DNA from: UBA1672 sp964352665
Lineage (GTDB): Bacteria; Pseudomonadota; Alphaproteobacteria; Micavibrionales; Micavibrionaceae
Direction of reading: 5' to 3'
Length of the DNA stretch: 64,000 nt
Assembly: GCA_964352665.1 (NCBI GenBank)
Contig: CAYGSJ010000006.1
Span: forward strand, 62,001 to 126,000
Shown here: one piece after another, positions 26,295-34,780 of the stretch
Position numbering within the stretch: position 1 is the first letter of the stretch
Layout of the letters: every line of letters starts with the position of its first letter
Translations under genes and position numbers: made by a program
The notes under the pieces: model-generated
Seen by the model: the letters and a program-made list of their open reading frames with translations, nothing else
Databases searched by the model: none
What the model was told of the DNA's origin: nothing

Positions 26295-27289
26295 GCTGCA
26301 AGCTCCTTGAGTTCTGCATATACAGTATCACTCATTTCGATTGTATCTTTTTCTTTTTCTCTGTCATAAACGCGTTGGGAACGCTCCCCGGGTATAAGCA
26401 ATTCTTGGATTTCTGCATGTTTTTTCGAGGCTTTGACTTCCCGGAGCAGTAATTCGACTTGTTCTTCAAAAATATCTTGTCCAACCAGCATATCCGGATT
26501 GAGAGCAATAAAAAATATACCATCACTGCCTTTTACGGCGTTCATACCGGATTTTGCTCCTATTAACGGGCCACCAAGAATCTCTATGGCCAAACCGATA
26601 GAAAACCCCTTGAAACCATTTAGGGGAAGCAGGGCGCCGTCAAGTGCATCTCTTATATTCTGTGATGGCTTTCCTTCTTTATCCACCATGGCATCGCTAG
26701 GCATTTCATCGCCGTTTTTATTCATTTCAAGCAGTTTACCATAGGCCCATTGTGCGGTTGTGACATCAATAATGCATGGTGTTTTTTGCGAAGGAATGCC
26801 AAAGGAAATAGGGTTTGTTCCGATCACCGGATCATACCCATTTGGATGGCAAACCATAGCAAGTGAATTGCAGCCTGCTATTCCTATTAGGCCTTGCTCA
26901 ACAAAAAGCCGGTTATAGTAATTCATGCTGCCTGTCGTCCCAAAATGATTGCGGGCACCGACAAAGCTGATTCCATGTTGTTTTGCTTTGACTGTGGCTG
27001 TTTCAACGGCAAATTTTGCAGCGACTAAGCCCAGATTATTTTGTCCATCAACAATAGCAAGAGCGCCTAGGTCTAGGGCCAAGGTTGGCTTTGATAGTGG
27101 AAGCCCCTGCTTCTTTATATAATCAATACTCCACTTAACGCGCAGCAAGCCATGAGATTTTTTACCGGAAAGTTCATTCTCTAATAGGTGGTTATAAATG
27201 GTATGAATCGCGCCCTGATCCTCTAAACCAGCATTCTGGAATGCCTGAACGCACAGGTTCAGTATTTCTGACTTGGGGACAGTCACCAT
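26291..27289 (-). CDS. Malate/L-lactate/ureidoglycolate dehydrogenase family (Ldh_2) oxidoreductase
   Basis: A 332-aa member of the Ldh_2 family, a non-Rossmann NAD(P) fold distinct from classic malate dehydrogenases. Family motifs: KSHGLLRV, DGQNNLGLVA, RNHFGTTGSMNYY, TNPISFGIPS, and a late PLNGFKGFSIGLAIEILGGPLIGA. Members use malate, sulfolactate, ureidoglycolate or cyclic imino acids, so the substrate is open. First gene of the trio; transcription probably starts in the 55-nt gap shared with divergent recO. Confidence 0.85.
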   Translation of the reverse strand: MVTVPKSEILNLCVQAFQNAGLEDQGAIHTIYNHLLENELSGKKSHGLLRVKWSIDYIKKQGLPLSKPTLALDLGALAIVDGQNNLGLVAAKFAVETATVKAKQHGISFVGARNHFGTTGSMNYYNRLFVEQGLIGIAGCNSLAMVCHPNGYDPVIGTNPISFGIPSQKTPCIIDVTTAQWAYGKLLEMNKNGDEMPSDAMVDKEGKPSQNIRDALDGALLPLNGFKGFSIGLAIEILGGPLIGAKSGMNAVKGSDGIFFIALNPDMLVGQDIFEEQVELLLREVKASKKHAEIQELLIPGERSQRVYDREKEKDTIEMSDTVYAELKELAA

Positions 27290-27344
27290 GATTTTTATAA
27301 ATCCTTCTGGTATTAGGGCAACAGGATCATGATAATAGTCAGTT

Positions 27345-28133
27345 ATGGAACGATGGCAAGATCAATCAATCATACTGGCGGTGCGCCCGCATGGTGAAAA
27401 TGGCGCAATTGTATCTGTTTTGACAGCAAAACAGGGGCGACAAGCAGGATATGTTCGTGGTGCTTTTTCAACAAAGAATCGAGGAACCCTTGAGGTTGGG
27501 AATATTGTTGATACGTCATGGCAGGCTCGCACCTCTGAAAGTCTGGGTGCTTTTTCTTTTGAGCTGTGCAAATCCACAGCAGCCCGTATTATGCAAGACC
27601 CTTTAAAGTTGGCGGCGCTTCAATCAGCGTGTGCGTTGTGTGATCAGGCTATTCCCGAGAATGAAGGCCAACAGGGATTGTATGACGGATTATTGGCTCT
27701 TCTGGATATTTTAGAGGGTGATGTCTGGGCTGCGGGGTATGTTATGTGGGAAATTGCTTTGTTAAAAGAACTGGGCTTTACACTCGATTTGGGGCGCTGT
27801 GCAGGTGGAGGTGATGATAACAGGCTAGCCTATATCAGCCCCAAGACTGGTCGTGCTGTAAGTTTTGAAGCGGGAGAGCCTTATAAAGATAAGCTTTTGC
27901 CGCTACCGGAATTTTTGACACCCAAAGGGGGGGGGACGGAAACGCTCGATATTATTATGGGGCTTCAGGCAACACGCTTTTTCCTGGAACACTGGGTTTT
28001 TATACATCATAACCGTGGATTGCCAGAGGCGCGCGAAAGGTTAGGCTTGCGTTTTGCCGAACATTTTGCCAAAACAGAGGGCATTCTCAAGGATACATAT
28101 GAATTAGGTAAAGAACTACATGGCGCAGGATAA
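27345..28133 (+). CDS. recO: DNA repair protein RecO
   Basis: A 262-aa recombination mediator that loads RecA on SSB-coated DNA with RecR. N-terminal OB fold (DQSIILAVRPHGENGAIVSVLTAKQGRQAGYVRG) and a helical C-terminal half with ELGFTLDLGRCAGGG. The usual four-Cys zinc site seen in some RecO proteins is reduced here (Cys near residue 153 only). The frame overlaps parC by 14 nt; both are on the same transcript. Confidence 0.92.
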   Translation: MERWQDQSIILAVRPHGENGAIVSVLTAKQGRQAGYVRGAFSTKNRGTLEVGNIVDTSWQARTSESLGAFSFELCKSTAARIMQDPLKLAALQSACALCDQAIPENEGQQGLYDGLLALLDILEGDVWAAGYVMWEIALLKELGFTLDLGRCAGGGDDNRLAYISPKTGRAVSFEAGEPYKDKLLPLPEFLTPKGGGTETLDIIMGLQATRFFLEHWVFIHHNRGLPEARERLGLRFAEHFAKTEGILKDTYELGKELHGAG

Positions 28134-30351
28134 TATAGTGGAGCAGGAAATTATTGATCAGCCGATGAACGAGATTCTATCGGACCGATACCTGTCTTAT
28201 GCCCTGTCGACGATTATGAGCCGTTCCTTGCCGGATGTTCGTGATGGTATGAAGCCTGTCCACCGTCGCCTTATGTATGCGATGTATCAACTTAAGCTAA
28301 ACCCGAACCAGCGCCCTAAAAAATCAGCGCGTGTAGTTGGTGACGTGATTGGTAAATTCCACCCTCATGGGGATACAGCCGTTTATGATGCCATGGTTCG
28401 TTTGGCACAGGATTTTTCTCAAAGATATCCACTTGTAGACGGACAGGGGAATTTTGGAAATATTGACGGCGATAATGCCGCAGCCATGCGATATACAGAA
28501 GCGCGTCTTACAGATGTTGCTTTGATGCTGCTCGATGGTATCGAAGAAAACGCTGTTGACTTTCGTCCAACATATGATGGTTCCGAAACAGAGCCAGTTG
28601 TTTTACCTGGTGGATTTCCAAATCTTTTGGCCAATGGGTCCAGCGGTATTGCAGTGGGTATGGCTACAAATATCCCTCCTCATAATGTTGCAGAACTTTG
28701 TGCGGCAATGGAGTTGATGCTTGAGAAAGACCCTACAATTGAAGAGATTGTGGATATTGTTCAAGGCCCTGATATGCCTACCGGTGGTATTCTTGTCGAA
28801 GACAAAAAGGATGTCATAGAGGCCTATAGAACCGGGAAGGGGGCTTTCCGCGTTCGTGCCCGTTGGGAAAAGGAAGAGTTGAAGCAGGGCACATATCAAA
28901 TTGTGGTTTCCGAGATCCCTTATCAGGTTCAAAAATCAAAACTGATTGAAAAAATAGCAGATCTGATTAACACACGAAAACTGCCACTTCTTGAAGATGT
29001 GCGTGATGAGTCAGCAGAGGATGTGCGTCTGGTTCTGGTACCTAAAAACCGTAATGTTCAGCCGGAAATATTGATGGAGGCGCTGTTCCGTGCGTGCGAT
29101 CTCGAGACACGGTTTAACATGAATCTTAATGTTCTTGAAAATGGTCTTGTTCCCAAGGTTATGAATATTAAGGAAGCCTTGCAAAACTGGATGAACCATC
29201 AGCAGGAAGTGCTGGTCCGCCGTTCTCAGTTTCGTTTAGAGAAGGTTTTACATCGATTGGAAGTGTTGGCCGGGTATCTTGTCGTATATCTTAATATTGA
29301 TGAGGTCATTCGTATTATTCGTTTTGAAGACGATCCTAAGGCCGAATTAATGAAGAAGTTCAAGCTTTCGGAAGTTCAGGTTGAGGCTGTTCTTAATCTA
29401 CGTTTGCGCCGGTTGCATAAGCTGGAAGAAATTGAAATTAAAACAGAGCATGACGAACTTGAAAAAGAGCGTGACGAACTTATGAAGCTCATTAAGTCAG
29501 AGGCTCGTCAGTGGACGAAAATCAAGAAACAAATCAAACATATTAAAACGCTGTTTGGTGAAGATACTGAACTGGGGCGGCGCCGTACCACAATTGGAGC
29601 GGCTTTGGTGCCTATGGCAGTCGATCTTGACTCCGTCATGATTGAGAAAGAGCCGGTAACAATCATTAGTTCCTCTCAAGGCTGGATAAAGGCAATGAAA
29701 GGCCATGGTCATAAAGCAAGCGAGATTAAATATAAAGATGGAGATCGGGGCCAATTTGTTATTGAAGCCCAAACAACAGACAAGCTTGTGGTTTTTGCCA
29801 CGAATGGAAGATTCTATACTCTTGGATGTGATAAGTTGCCATCTGGACGGGGTTTTGGCGAGCCTGTGCGTATTATGATTGATGTGCCAAATGATGCAGA
29901 TATTGTGGATATGCGTGTTCATAAGCCCGGGCAAAAAATGTTGGTCGCATCTACAGATGGACGGGGTTTCACTGTTAATGCTGATGATGTTCTGGCGCAG
30001 ACCAAAACAGGTAAGCAGGTATTGAATGTCTCTGGAAAGGTCGAGGCTGTTCTGTGTCGCTATGTTGAAGATGGCGATGATCACGTTGCTGTTATCGGTA
30101 AAAACCGTAAAATGCTGGTTTTCCCGCTGGATGAATTGCCAGAAATGAGCAAAGGGAAGGGCGTAATATTACAAAAATTCAAGGATGGAGGTTTGTGTGA
30201 TGCAAAGACGTTTAATCTTGAAGAAGGGCTTTCTTACAAATACGGAGCAGGATCAACTGTGGTTGACGATATAGCGCCGTGGATTGGTAAGAGGGCCGCA
30301 GCAGGGCGCCTCCCCCCTAATGGATTTCCCAAAAATAATCGCTTTGATTAA
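28120..30351 (+). CDS. parC: DNA topoisomerase IV subunit A
   Basis: A 743-aa subunit that cuts and rejoins DNA to decatenate daughter chromosomes, partner of ParE. Winged-helix breakage domain with HPHGDTAVYD (quinolone-region positions Thr86 and Asp90) and catalytic Tyr125 in AAMRYTEARL. A coiled-coil segment near 430-470 and C-terminal beta-pinwheel blades follow. Its length is near that of other alphaproteobacterial ParC and shorter than GyrA, and no GyrA-box is seen. It overlaps recO and is convergent with motB. Confidence 0.93.
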   Translation: MAQDNIVEQEIIDQPMNEILSDRYLSYALSTIMSRSLPDVRDGMKPVHRRLMYAMYQLKLNPNQRPKKSARVVGDVIGKFHPHGDTAVYDAMVRLAQDFSQRYPLVDGQGNFGNIDGDNAAAMRYTEARLTDVALMLLDGIEENAVDFRPTYDGSETEPVVLPGGFPNLLANGSSGIAVGMATNIPPHNVAELCAAMELMLEKDPTIEEIVDIVQGPDMPTGGILVEDKKDVIEAYRTGKGAFRVRARWEKEELKQGTYQIVVSEIPYQVQKSKLIEKIADLINTRKLPLLEDVRDESAEDVRLVLVPKNRNVQPEILMEALFRACDLETRFNMNLNVLENGLVPKVMNIKEALQNWMNHQQEVLVRRSQFRLEKVLHRLEVLAGYLVVYLNIDEVIRIIRFEDDPKAELMKKFKLSEVQVEAVLNLRLRRLHKLEEIEIKTEHDELEKERDELMKLIKSEARQWTKIKKQIKHIKTLFGEDTELGRRRTTIGAALVPMAVDLDSVMIEKEPVTIISSSQGWIKAMKGHGHKASEIKYKDGDRGQFVIEAQTTDKLVVFATNGRFYTLGCDKLPSGRGFGEPVRIMIDVPNDADIVDMRVHKPGQKMLVASTDGRGFTVNADDVLAQTKTGKQVLNVSGKVEAVLCRYVEDGDDHVAVIGKNRKMLVFPLDELPEMSKGKGVILQKFKDGGLCDAKTFNLEEGLSYKYGAGSTVVDDIAPWIGKRAAAGRLPPNGFPKNNRFD

Positions 30352-30363
30352 ATAAATACAATA

Positions 30364-31329
30364 TCAGGGGAATTCAACTATTCCCGGTGTTTTACGATAG
30401 GGGCTTTTAGGCTCCGAGTTCAATTGATAGGGTTCTTCTTCCTCGATATAACCTCCGTCCTCGTCTTCTTCATCAGGAGGAAGAGGGTTCGTAATATCTT
30501 CTTTCAATAAGATAAGGGTAATGCGCCTATTTCTAGAGTCAAGCGGGTCATCAACAATTAGCGGCACTGTATCAGCTTTGCCCATGACATTATTCACACG
30601 CTCTTTTGGCATGCCGGATTCTAACATCACACGGCGGGAAGCATTGGCGCGATCAGATGAAAGCTCCCAGTTTGTGTATGTTGCGCCCTCGGCATAGCGT
30701 GTTGCGTCTGTGTGGCCACGAATGGAGAGTTCGTTAGGCATATCAAGAACAACACCTGTGATCTGTTCGAGCAACATACGTGTTTTTTCAAACATTTTAG
30801 AACTTCCCGGAGGAAACATGGCTTCTCCATCCTGGTCAATAATCTGAATGCGCAGGCCCTCGGGGGTCATGTCAATCAGGATGTTCTTGGATAATTTAGC
30901 AAGCTCCTTATTCTTCTCTATTGTTTCTTTTATTTTTTCAGCAGCCTTCTCGAAGCGCTTTTTTTCTGCGGCTTCTCTTGCTTTTGCAACTTTTGATTTT
31001 TCAAGTGTCCCGCGTTTTCTATCTTGCTGTGGTTGCTGTGGGATGAGAGGGTTTTTTTGTGAGGCCATTGATCCTTCAGGTGACATTGTGAGTCCGCCCA
31101 TAACACCACCTGATCCGCTTTCACTTTTTGAGGCGACTGTGGGGGTAGGGCTAAAATAATCTGAGATTGCATTTCTTTGTTCTTGCGTTGTGACGTTGAG
31201 CAACCACATCAACAGAAAGAAGGCCATCATGGCAGTCACAAAGTCTGCATATGCAACCTTCCATGCTCCTCCACGGTGAGTGTAGGGCAGTTTTATAATT
31301 TTAATTATTATCTGCTCGTTACTAACCAT
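30364..31329 (-). CDS. motB: Flagellar motor stator protein MotB
   Basis: A 321-aa protein. A short cytosolic start leads to a single membrane helix (about 31-47) carrying the proton-binding Asp29 in VAYADFVTAMMAFFLLMWLLN. A linker and a charged helical region follow, then the OmpA/MotB peptidoglycan-binding domain with LSIRGHTDATRY and DSRNRRITLIL. It anchors the stator ring to peptidoglycan. I take ATG 31329 (AAGGA 6-7 nt upstream) over an in-frame TTG one codon earlier. It follows motA after a 12-nt gap. Confidence 0.95.
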   Translation of the reverse strand: MVSNEQIIIKIIKLPYTHRGGAWKVAYADFVTAMMAFFLLMWLLNVTTQEQRNAISDYFSPTPTVASKSESGSGGVMGGLTMSPEGSMASQKNPLIPQQPQQDRKRGTLEKSKVAKAREAAEKKRFEKAAEKIKETIEKNKELAKLSKNILIDMTPEGLRIQIIDQDGEAMFPPGSSKMFEKTRMLLEQITGVVLDMPNELSIRGHTDATRYAEGATYTNWELSSDRANASRRVMLESGMPKERVNNVMGKADTVPLIVDDPLDSRNRRITLILLKEDITNPLPPDEEDEDGGYIEEEEPYQLNSEPKSPYRKTPGIVEFP

Positions 31330-31341
31330 CAAACATCCTTA

Positions 31342-32232
31342 TTAAGCAGCCGGAGCAGGCAACTCATTTAAAATTTCCTCTAACTCTAAAAATGTAGGTT
31401 GAAGATTATGTGGCAGTGCTTTACGTGCAAACTCCACAGCAACCTGCGGTGCAGCGCCTGTAAGAAAAGCGACAATCCCGGCTTTTAAAACTTTGTAATA
31501 CATAATTTCAGAATCTGCCTTTTCCGTCATCGCTTGTGAAATAGGTCCAAATATACCATAGGACAGCCATACCCCCAGAAACGTACCGACCAAAGCACCA
31601 CCAATCAGCTTTCCCAGTACTTCGGGAGGTTCGGAAATAGAAGCCATTGTTTTTATGACACCAAGCACAGCAGCAACAATACCAAGTGCAGGAATACCTT
31701 CGGCCATATGGTGCACGGCGTGCCCGGGATGATGCTCATGATGCGCTATTTCTTCAATTTCTTTGTCCATCAGGCTGCCTATTTGACCTGGATCCTCATT
31801 TCCTAGGGAAATAATCCTGAAATAATCACACAGAAAAGTTACGGCATGATGGTTGCCATAGAATTTGGGGAATTGCTTGAAAATCTCGCTTTCTTCAGGA
31901 TTTTCAACATGGGGCTCAAGGGCCAGAAAACCCTTTTGGCGAGCAAGCTTAAAGAGCGTAAACATCATGCTAAGTAGTTCTACGTAGTCTTCCTTGGTAT
32001 AGGCGAAAGGTTTTACAAGGCTATTGAAGTATTTCATTGTGCTTTTTACGGTGTCCATAGAGTTGGCAATCAGGAAAGCGGCAATAGCACAGCCCATAAT
32101 AACCATAATTTCACCGGGGGCGTTAGGCAGAATAACACCAGTGACAAGGTGCATGGCTTTCTCAAAGCCTGCAGTAAGAACCAGACCACCAAAAGTACAG
32201 CCAAATACAAGCAGGATGCCTAGAAGCTTCAT
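31342..32232 (-). CDS. motA: Flagellar motor stator protein MotA
   Basis: A 296-aa four-helix membrane protein that conducts protons with MotB. N-terminal LLGILLVFGCTFGGLVL, a cytosolic loop rich in charged residues (about 75-165) that contacts FliG, then two helices with the conserved GIPALGIVAAVLGVIKTM and IGGALVGTFLGVWLSYG motifs. Only the stator pair is here; no other clear flagellar gene is in the window. Confidence 0.95.
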   Translation of the reverse strand: MKLLGILLVFGCTFGGLVLTAGFEKAMHLVTGVILPNAPGEIMVIMGCAIAAFLIANSMDTVKSTMKYFNSLVKPFAYTKEDYVELLSMMFTLFKLARQKGFLALEPHVENPEESEIFKQFPKFYGNHHAVTFLCDYFRIISLGNEDPGQIGSLMDKEIEEIAHHEHHPGHAVHHMAEGIPALGIVAAVLGVIKTMASISEPPEVLGKLIGGALVGTFLGVWLSYGIFGPISQAMTEKADSEIMYYKVLKAGIVAFLTGAAPQVAVEFARKALPHNLQPTFLELEEILNELPAPAA

Positions 32233-32256
32233 TGTCTGGTTTTATCCTTTCTCACC

Positions 32257-32277
32257 GTGCGTATCCAAAATACGCGC
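32257..32277 (-). repeat. Inverted repeat in the motA leader
   Basis: GCGTAT (32259-32264) and ATACGC (32270-32275) form a 6-bp stem with a 5-nt loop, about 27 nt upstream of the motA ATG on its transcript strand. It could be a small 5' UTR hairpin or an operator. The rest of the 219-nt motA-hemB gap shows no ORF or clear promoter. Confidence 0.35.
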
Positions 32278-32451
32278 AAGCATTTCTTGCTCAAATACAA
32301 CAAATAAAGCCCGCAGAAACAGGGCTATACGCAGAATATAGAAATGAACGCAGCAGAATCGCTATAGATCCGAATTTAGTATAGTCCCATTGTGCGTGTT
32401 TTTTCGTTAAAAATCAAGAAACTGGAATATTTTTTTAAATAATGCACAGCA

Positions 32452-33444
32452 TTATTTATGCAGCAGCCGCGCAATATCCTTTGCAGCATAAGTGAGTATG
32501 CCATCCGCCCCTGCCCTCTTAAAAGAAATCATTGTTTCCATAATAACATCATTATAGTCAAGCCAGCTTTGATCACAGGCGGCGCGCAACATCGCATACT
32601 CTCCACTAACATGATATGCGAAGGTTGGAACATTAAATTCGGTTTTGACTCTTCTAATAATATCAAGGTAAGGCATGCCGGGTTTTACCATCACCATGTC
32701 TGCGCCCTCTTGCAGATCCATGGCAATTTCCTGAAGTGCTTCATCGGAGTTGGCAGGGTTCATTTGGTAGGTTTTTTTATCGCCTTGGAGAAATCCGGAA
32801 GATTGAACGGCCTCCCTGAATGGCCCATAAAACCCCGACGCATATTTTGCGGCGTAGGAAAGAATCATAATATTTTGATGGTTTTGTTTGTCTAATGTTT
32901 TTCGAATTTCTCCAATTCTTCCATCCATCATATCCGAGGGGGCTATAATATCTGCGCCTGCATCGGCTTGCACTAGTGCTTGCTTGCAAAGAATTTCAAT
33001 TGTTGCATCATTCAAAATTTCTTCGCCTTGGAGCAAACCATCATGCCCGTGACTTGTATAAGGATCGAGAGCAACATCCGTTATGATACCCACTTCAGGC
33101 ACTGAATCTTTTACTGACTTAATTGCCCGGCAAATAAGATTATCGGGATTATAGGCCTCTTTTCCATCGTCGGCTTTTTTGTCCGAGGGTGTGATTGGGA
33201 ATAATGCAACAGCTGCAATACCTAGATTTTTGGCTTCTGTAACTTCTTTTACTAAAAGATCAATTGAGTACCGGTTTACACCAGGCATGGAAGAGACTGA
33301 TTCGGTTGTATTTTTTCCTTCAATGACAAATACAGGCCATATCAGGTCTTTAACACCAACCTGATTTTCCTCCACCAAATCCCTTATCCACTGGCTTGAA
33401 CGAAGGCGACGCATGCGTTTTAGTGGGAAAGAGCCATAATTCAT
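32452..33444 (-). CDS. hemB: Delta-aminolevulinic acid dehydratase (porphobilinogen synthase)
   Basis: A 330-aa enzyme condensing two 5-aminolevulinate molecules to porphobilinogen for haem. Schiff-base Lys residues occur in SYAAKYASGFYGPFREA and in MVKPGMPYLD. The metal loop reads DVALDPYTSHGHDG, with Asp in place of the Cys triad, so this is the Mg-type enzyme rather than the Zn-type. ATG 33444 has AGGA at 8 nt; an in-frame TTG five codons upstream is less likely. A good promoter lies at 33487-33515. Confidence 0.95.
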   Translation of the reverse strand: MNYGSFPLKRMRRLRSSQWIRDLVEENQVGVKDLIWPVFVIEGKNTTESVSSMPGVNRYSIDLLVKEVTEAKNLGIAAVALFPITPSDKKADDGKEAYNPDNLICRAIKSVKDSVPEVGIITDVALDPYTSHGHDGLLQGEEILNDATIEILCKQALVQADAGADIIAPSDMMDGRIGEIRKTLDKQNHQNIMILSYAAKYASGFYGPFREAVQSSGFLQGDKKTYQMNPANSDEALQEIAMDLQEGADMVMVKPGMPYLDIIRRVKTEFNVPTFAYHVSGEYAMLRAACDQSWLDYNDVIMETMISFKRAGADGILTYAAKDIARLLHK

Positions 33445-33486
33445 CTTGAATTCCTGCAAGTTTTAGAGTTCATTAAGGTATAAAGA

Positions 33487-33515
33487 TATATAAAATCACT
33501 TTGCGGTTATATCAA
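33487..33515 (-). promoter_or_regulatory. Predicted sigma-70 promoter of hemB
   Basis: On the minus strand, TTGATA (33510-33515), a 17-nt spacer, and TATATA (33487-33492). The predicted start is near 33480, about 36 nt before the hemB ATG. It overlaps the divergent promoter of the MarR gene. Confidence 0.5.
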
Positions 33516-33528
33516 CTTTAATTATGAT
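33501..33528 (+). promoter_or_regulatory. Predicted sigma-70 promoter of the MarR gene
   Basis: TTGCGG (33501-33506), a 16-nt spacer, and TATGAT (33523-33528), with a start expected about 37 nt before the GTG start codon. It physically overlaps the hemB promoter on the other strand, so a regulator bound here could affect both. Confidence 0.4.
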
Positions 33529-33572
33529 TAACCCTCTGATAAGGTCATGACAAAATATCTGGAGATAATAAC

Positions 33573-34031
33573 GTGACAACACCCTATTACGAAGCCATTC
33601 AATTAATCGAACGATTACACCGTCATTTTTTGGATGTTTTAAAAGTCGAACTCGATAAGAAAAATATTCAGGACATTAACAACGTTCAGTGCATGATCCT
33701 CTATAATGTGGGTGAAGACGAGATGACTGTCGGGGAACTGACGATCCGTGGTTATTATCTTGGTTCCAATGTGTCCTACAATGTTAAAAAGATGGTAGAA
33801 AACGACTATCTGGTTCAGGAGCGTTCCGTGCATGACAAAAGATCTATCCGCGTCAGGCTATCAGATAAGGGTATTGATCTTCGCCGGATGATTTCAGAAA
33901 TGTTTGATAGGCATGAAACGCAAATTGACGGAACAGAAATTACTAACGAGCGCCTTGTTGATTTAAACCAGACCCTTAAGATGCTTGAGAGATTCTGGGC
34001 CCAGCAGACTAATTTCGGTAGTGGTTTTTAA
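33573..34031 (+). CDS. MarR-family regulator of the LdtR type
   Basis: A 152-aa winged-helix protein of the highly conserved alphaproteobacterial group that includes Liberibacter LdtR. Motifs: Y-Y-E-A-I-Q-L-I-E-R-L-H-R, DINNVQCMILYNVG, the recognition helix GYYLGSNVSYNVKKMVE, and the wing VHDKRSIRVRLSDKG. In Liberibacter, LdtR activates an L,D-transpeptidase gene; an Ldt gene is in this window at 21.1 kb, but a link is inference. Start is GTG with GGAG about 8 nt upstream. Confidence 0.85.
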   Translation: MTTPYYEAIQLIERLHRHFLDVLKVELDKKNIQDINNVQCMILYNVGEDEMTVGELTIRGYYLGSNVSYNVKKMVENDYLVQERSVHDKRSIRVRLSDKGIDLRRMISEMFDRHETQIDGTEITNERLVDLNQTLKMLERFWAQQTNFGSGF

Positions 34032-34054
34032 TCTTTCTAAAAAAGCCTAAGCAA

Positions 34055-34258
34055 ATGGACAAGCACAACCTTAATGGACGTGAAGTCATAATTGAATTCC
34101 ATGCAGTCGGGAACGTAGTGAAGGTGTCTGCTATGGACACTAATTCTCTAACCGAAATATCTATACAGGGTCCCGCAACATCCTCCAGAGATATTTTAGA
34201 GCGAAACGCCCTTAAGCGCCTTGAGTATGTTTTAAAAAAGAAGGGATTGATTTCCTGA
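34055..34258 (+). CDS. Small conserved alphaproteobacterial protein (DUF6898-like)
   Basis: A 67-aa protein with G-R-E-V-I-I-E-F-H-A-V-G-N-V-V-K-V-S-A-M-D and a basic Y-V-L-K-K-K-G end. It resembles the short conserved protein found between the MarR gene and rpiB in Rhodospirillales, which I recall as DUF6898; that name is from memory. Function unknown. The gap to the MarR stop is 23 nt and to rpiB is 69 nt. Confidence 0.6.
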   Translation: MDKHNLNGREVIIEFHAVGNVVKVSAMDTNSLTEISIQGPATSSRDILERNALKRLEYVLKKKGLIS

Positions 34259-34327
34259 GGGTTTAATGACTATATATTGTATCTCTTTATTCACATTTTG
34301 ATGCACAGATAGTGCAAAAGGACTGCA

Positions 34328-34762
34328 ATGAGAAAAATCGCTATAGCGAGTGATCATGGGGGATACACGCTAAAAGAGGCTGTCAAATTACATTTTTCAG
34401 ACAAGGTCGAATTTGTCGATCTTGGCACAACATCTAGGGATTCAGTTGATTATCCTGAATATGGGCAAGCTGTTGCAAAAAGCGTCAAAAATGGGGACGT
34501 GGATACAGGAATCATAATATGTGGTTCCGGTATTGGGATTTCGATAGCTGCAAACCGTTATCCAGAGGTAAGGGCTGCTTTATGTACAGATGTAACAATG
34601 GCCAGATTATGCCGCCAGCATAACGATGCAAATGTTCTGGCATTGGGGGAGCGTATTACAGGCATTGAAGTGGCTTGTGAAATCGTCGAGACATTTTTAA
34701 ATACACAATTTGAGGGCGGTCGCCATCAACGCCGTGTAGAGAAACTTTCAAACACAGATTAA
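34328..34762 (+). CDS. rpiB: Ribose 5-phosphate isomerase B
   Basis: A 144-aa enzyme interconverting ribose 5-phosphate and ribulose 5-phosphate. Motifs: IASDHGGYTLKEAV at the start, DYPEYGQAVA, the catalytic ICGSGIGISIAANRYP, and CRQHNDANVLALGER. It feeds ribulose 5-phosphate, the substrate of RibB two genes after nrdR. It lies 18 nt before the glyA ATG, same transcript. Confidence 0.94.
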   Translation: MRKIAIASDHGGYTLKEAVKLHFSDKVEFVDLGTTSRDSVDYPEYGQAVAKSVKNGDVDTGIIICGSGIGISIAANRYPEVRAALCTDVTMARLCRQHNDANVLALGERITGIEVACEIVETFLNTQFEGGRHQRRVEKLSNTD

Positions 34763-34780
34763 TCAATGGAGGACAAAACT

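Noticed and set aside
29497..30084. 195-codon minus-strand ORF opposite parC
   Set aside because: Antisense to the ParC C-terminal domain and His/Asn-rich without recognisable motifs; a shadow frame.
33517..33533. CtrA-like site (TTAA-N-TTAAC) upstream of the MarR gene
   Set aside because: The half-sites are 6 nt apart instead of 7, so the match to the CtrA consensus is poor in an AT-rich gap.
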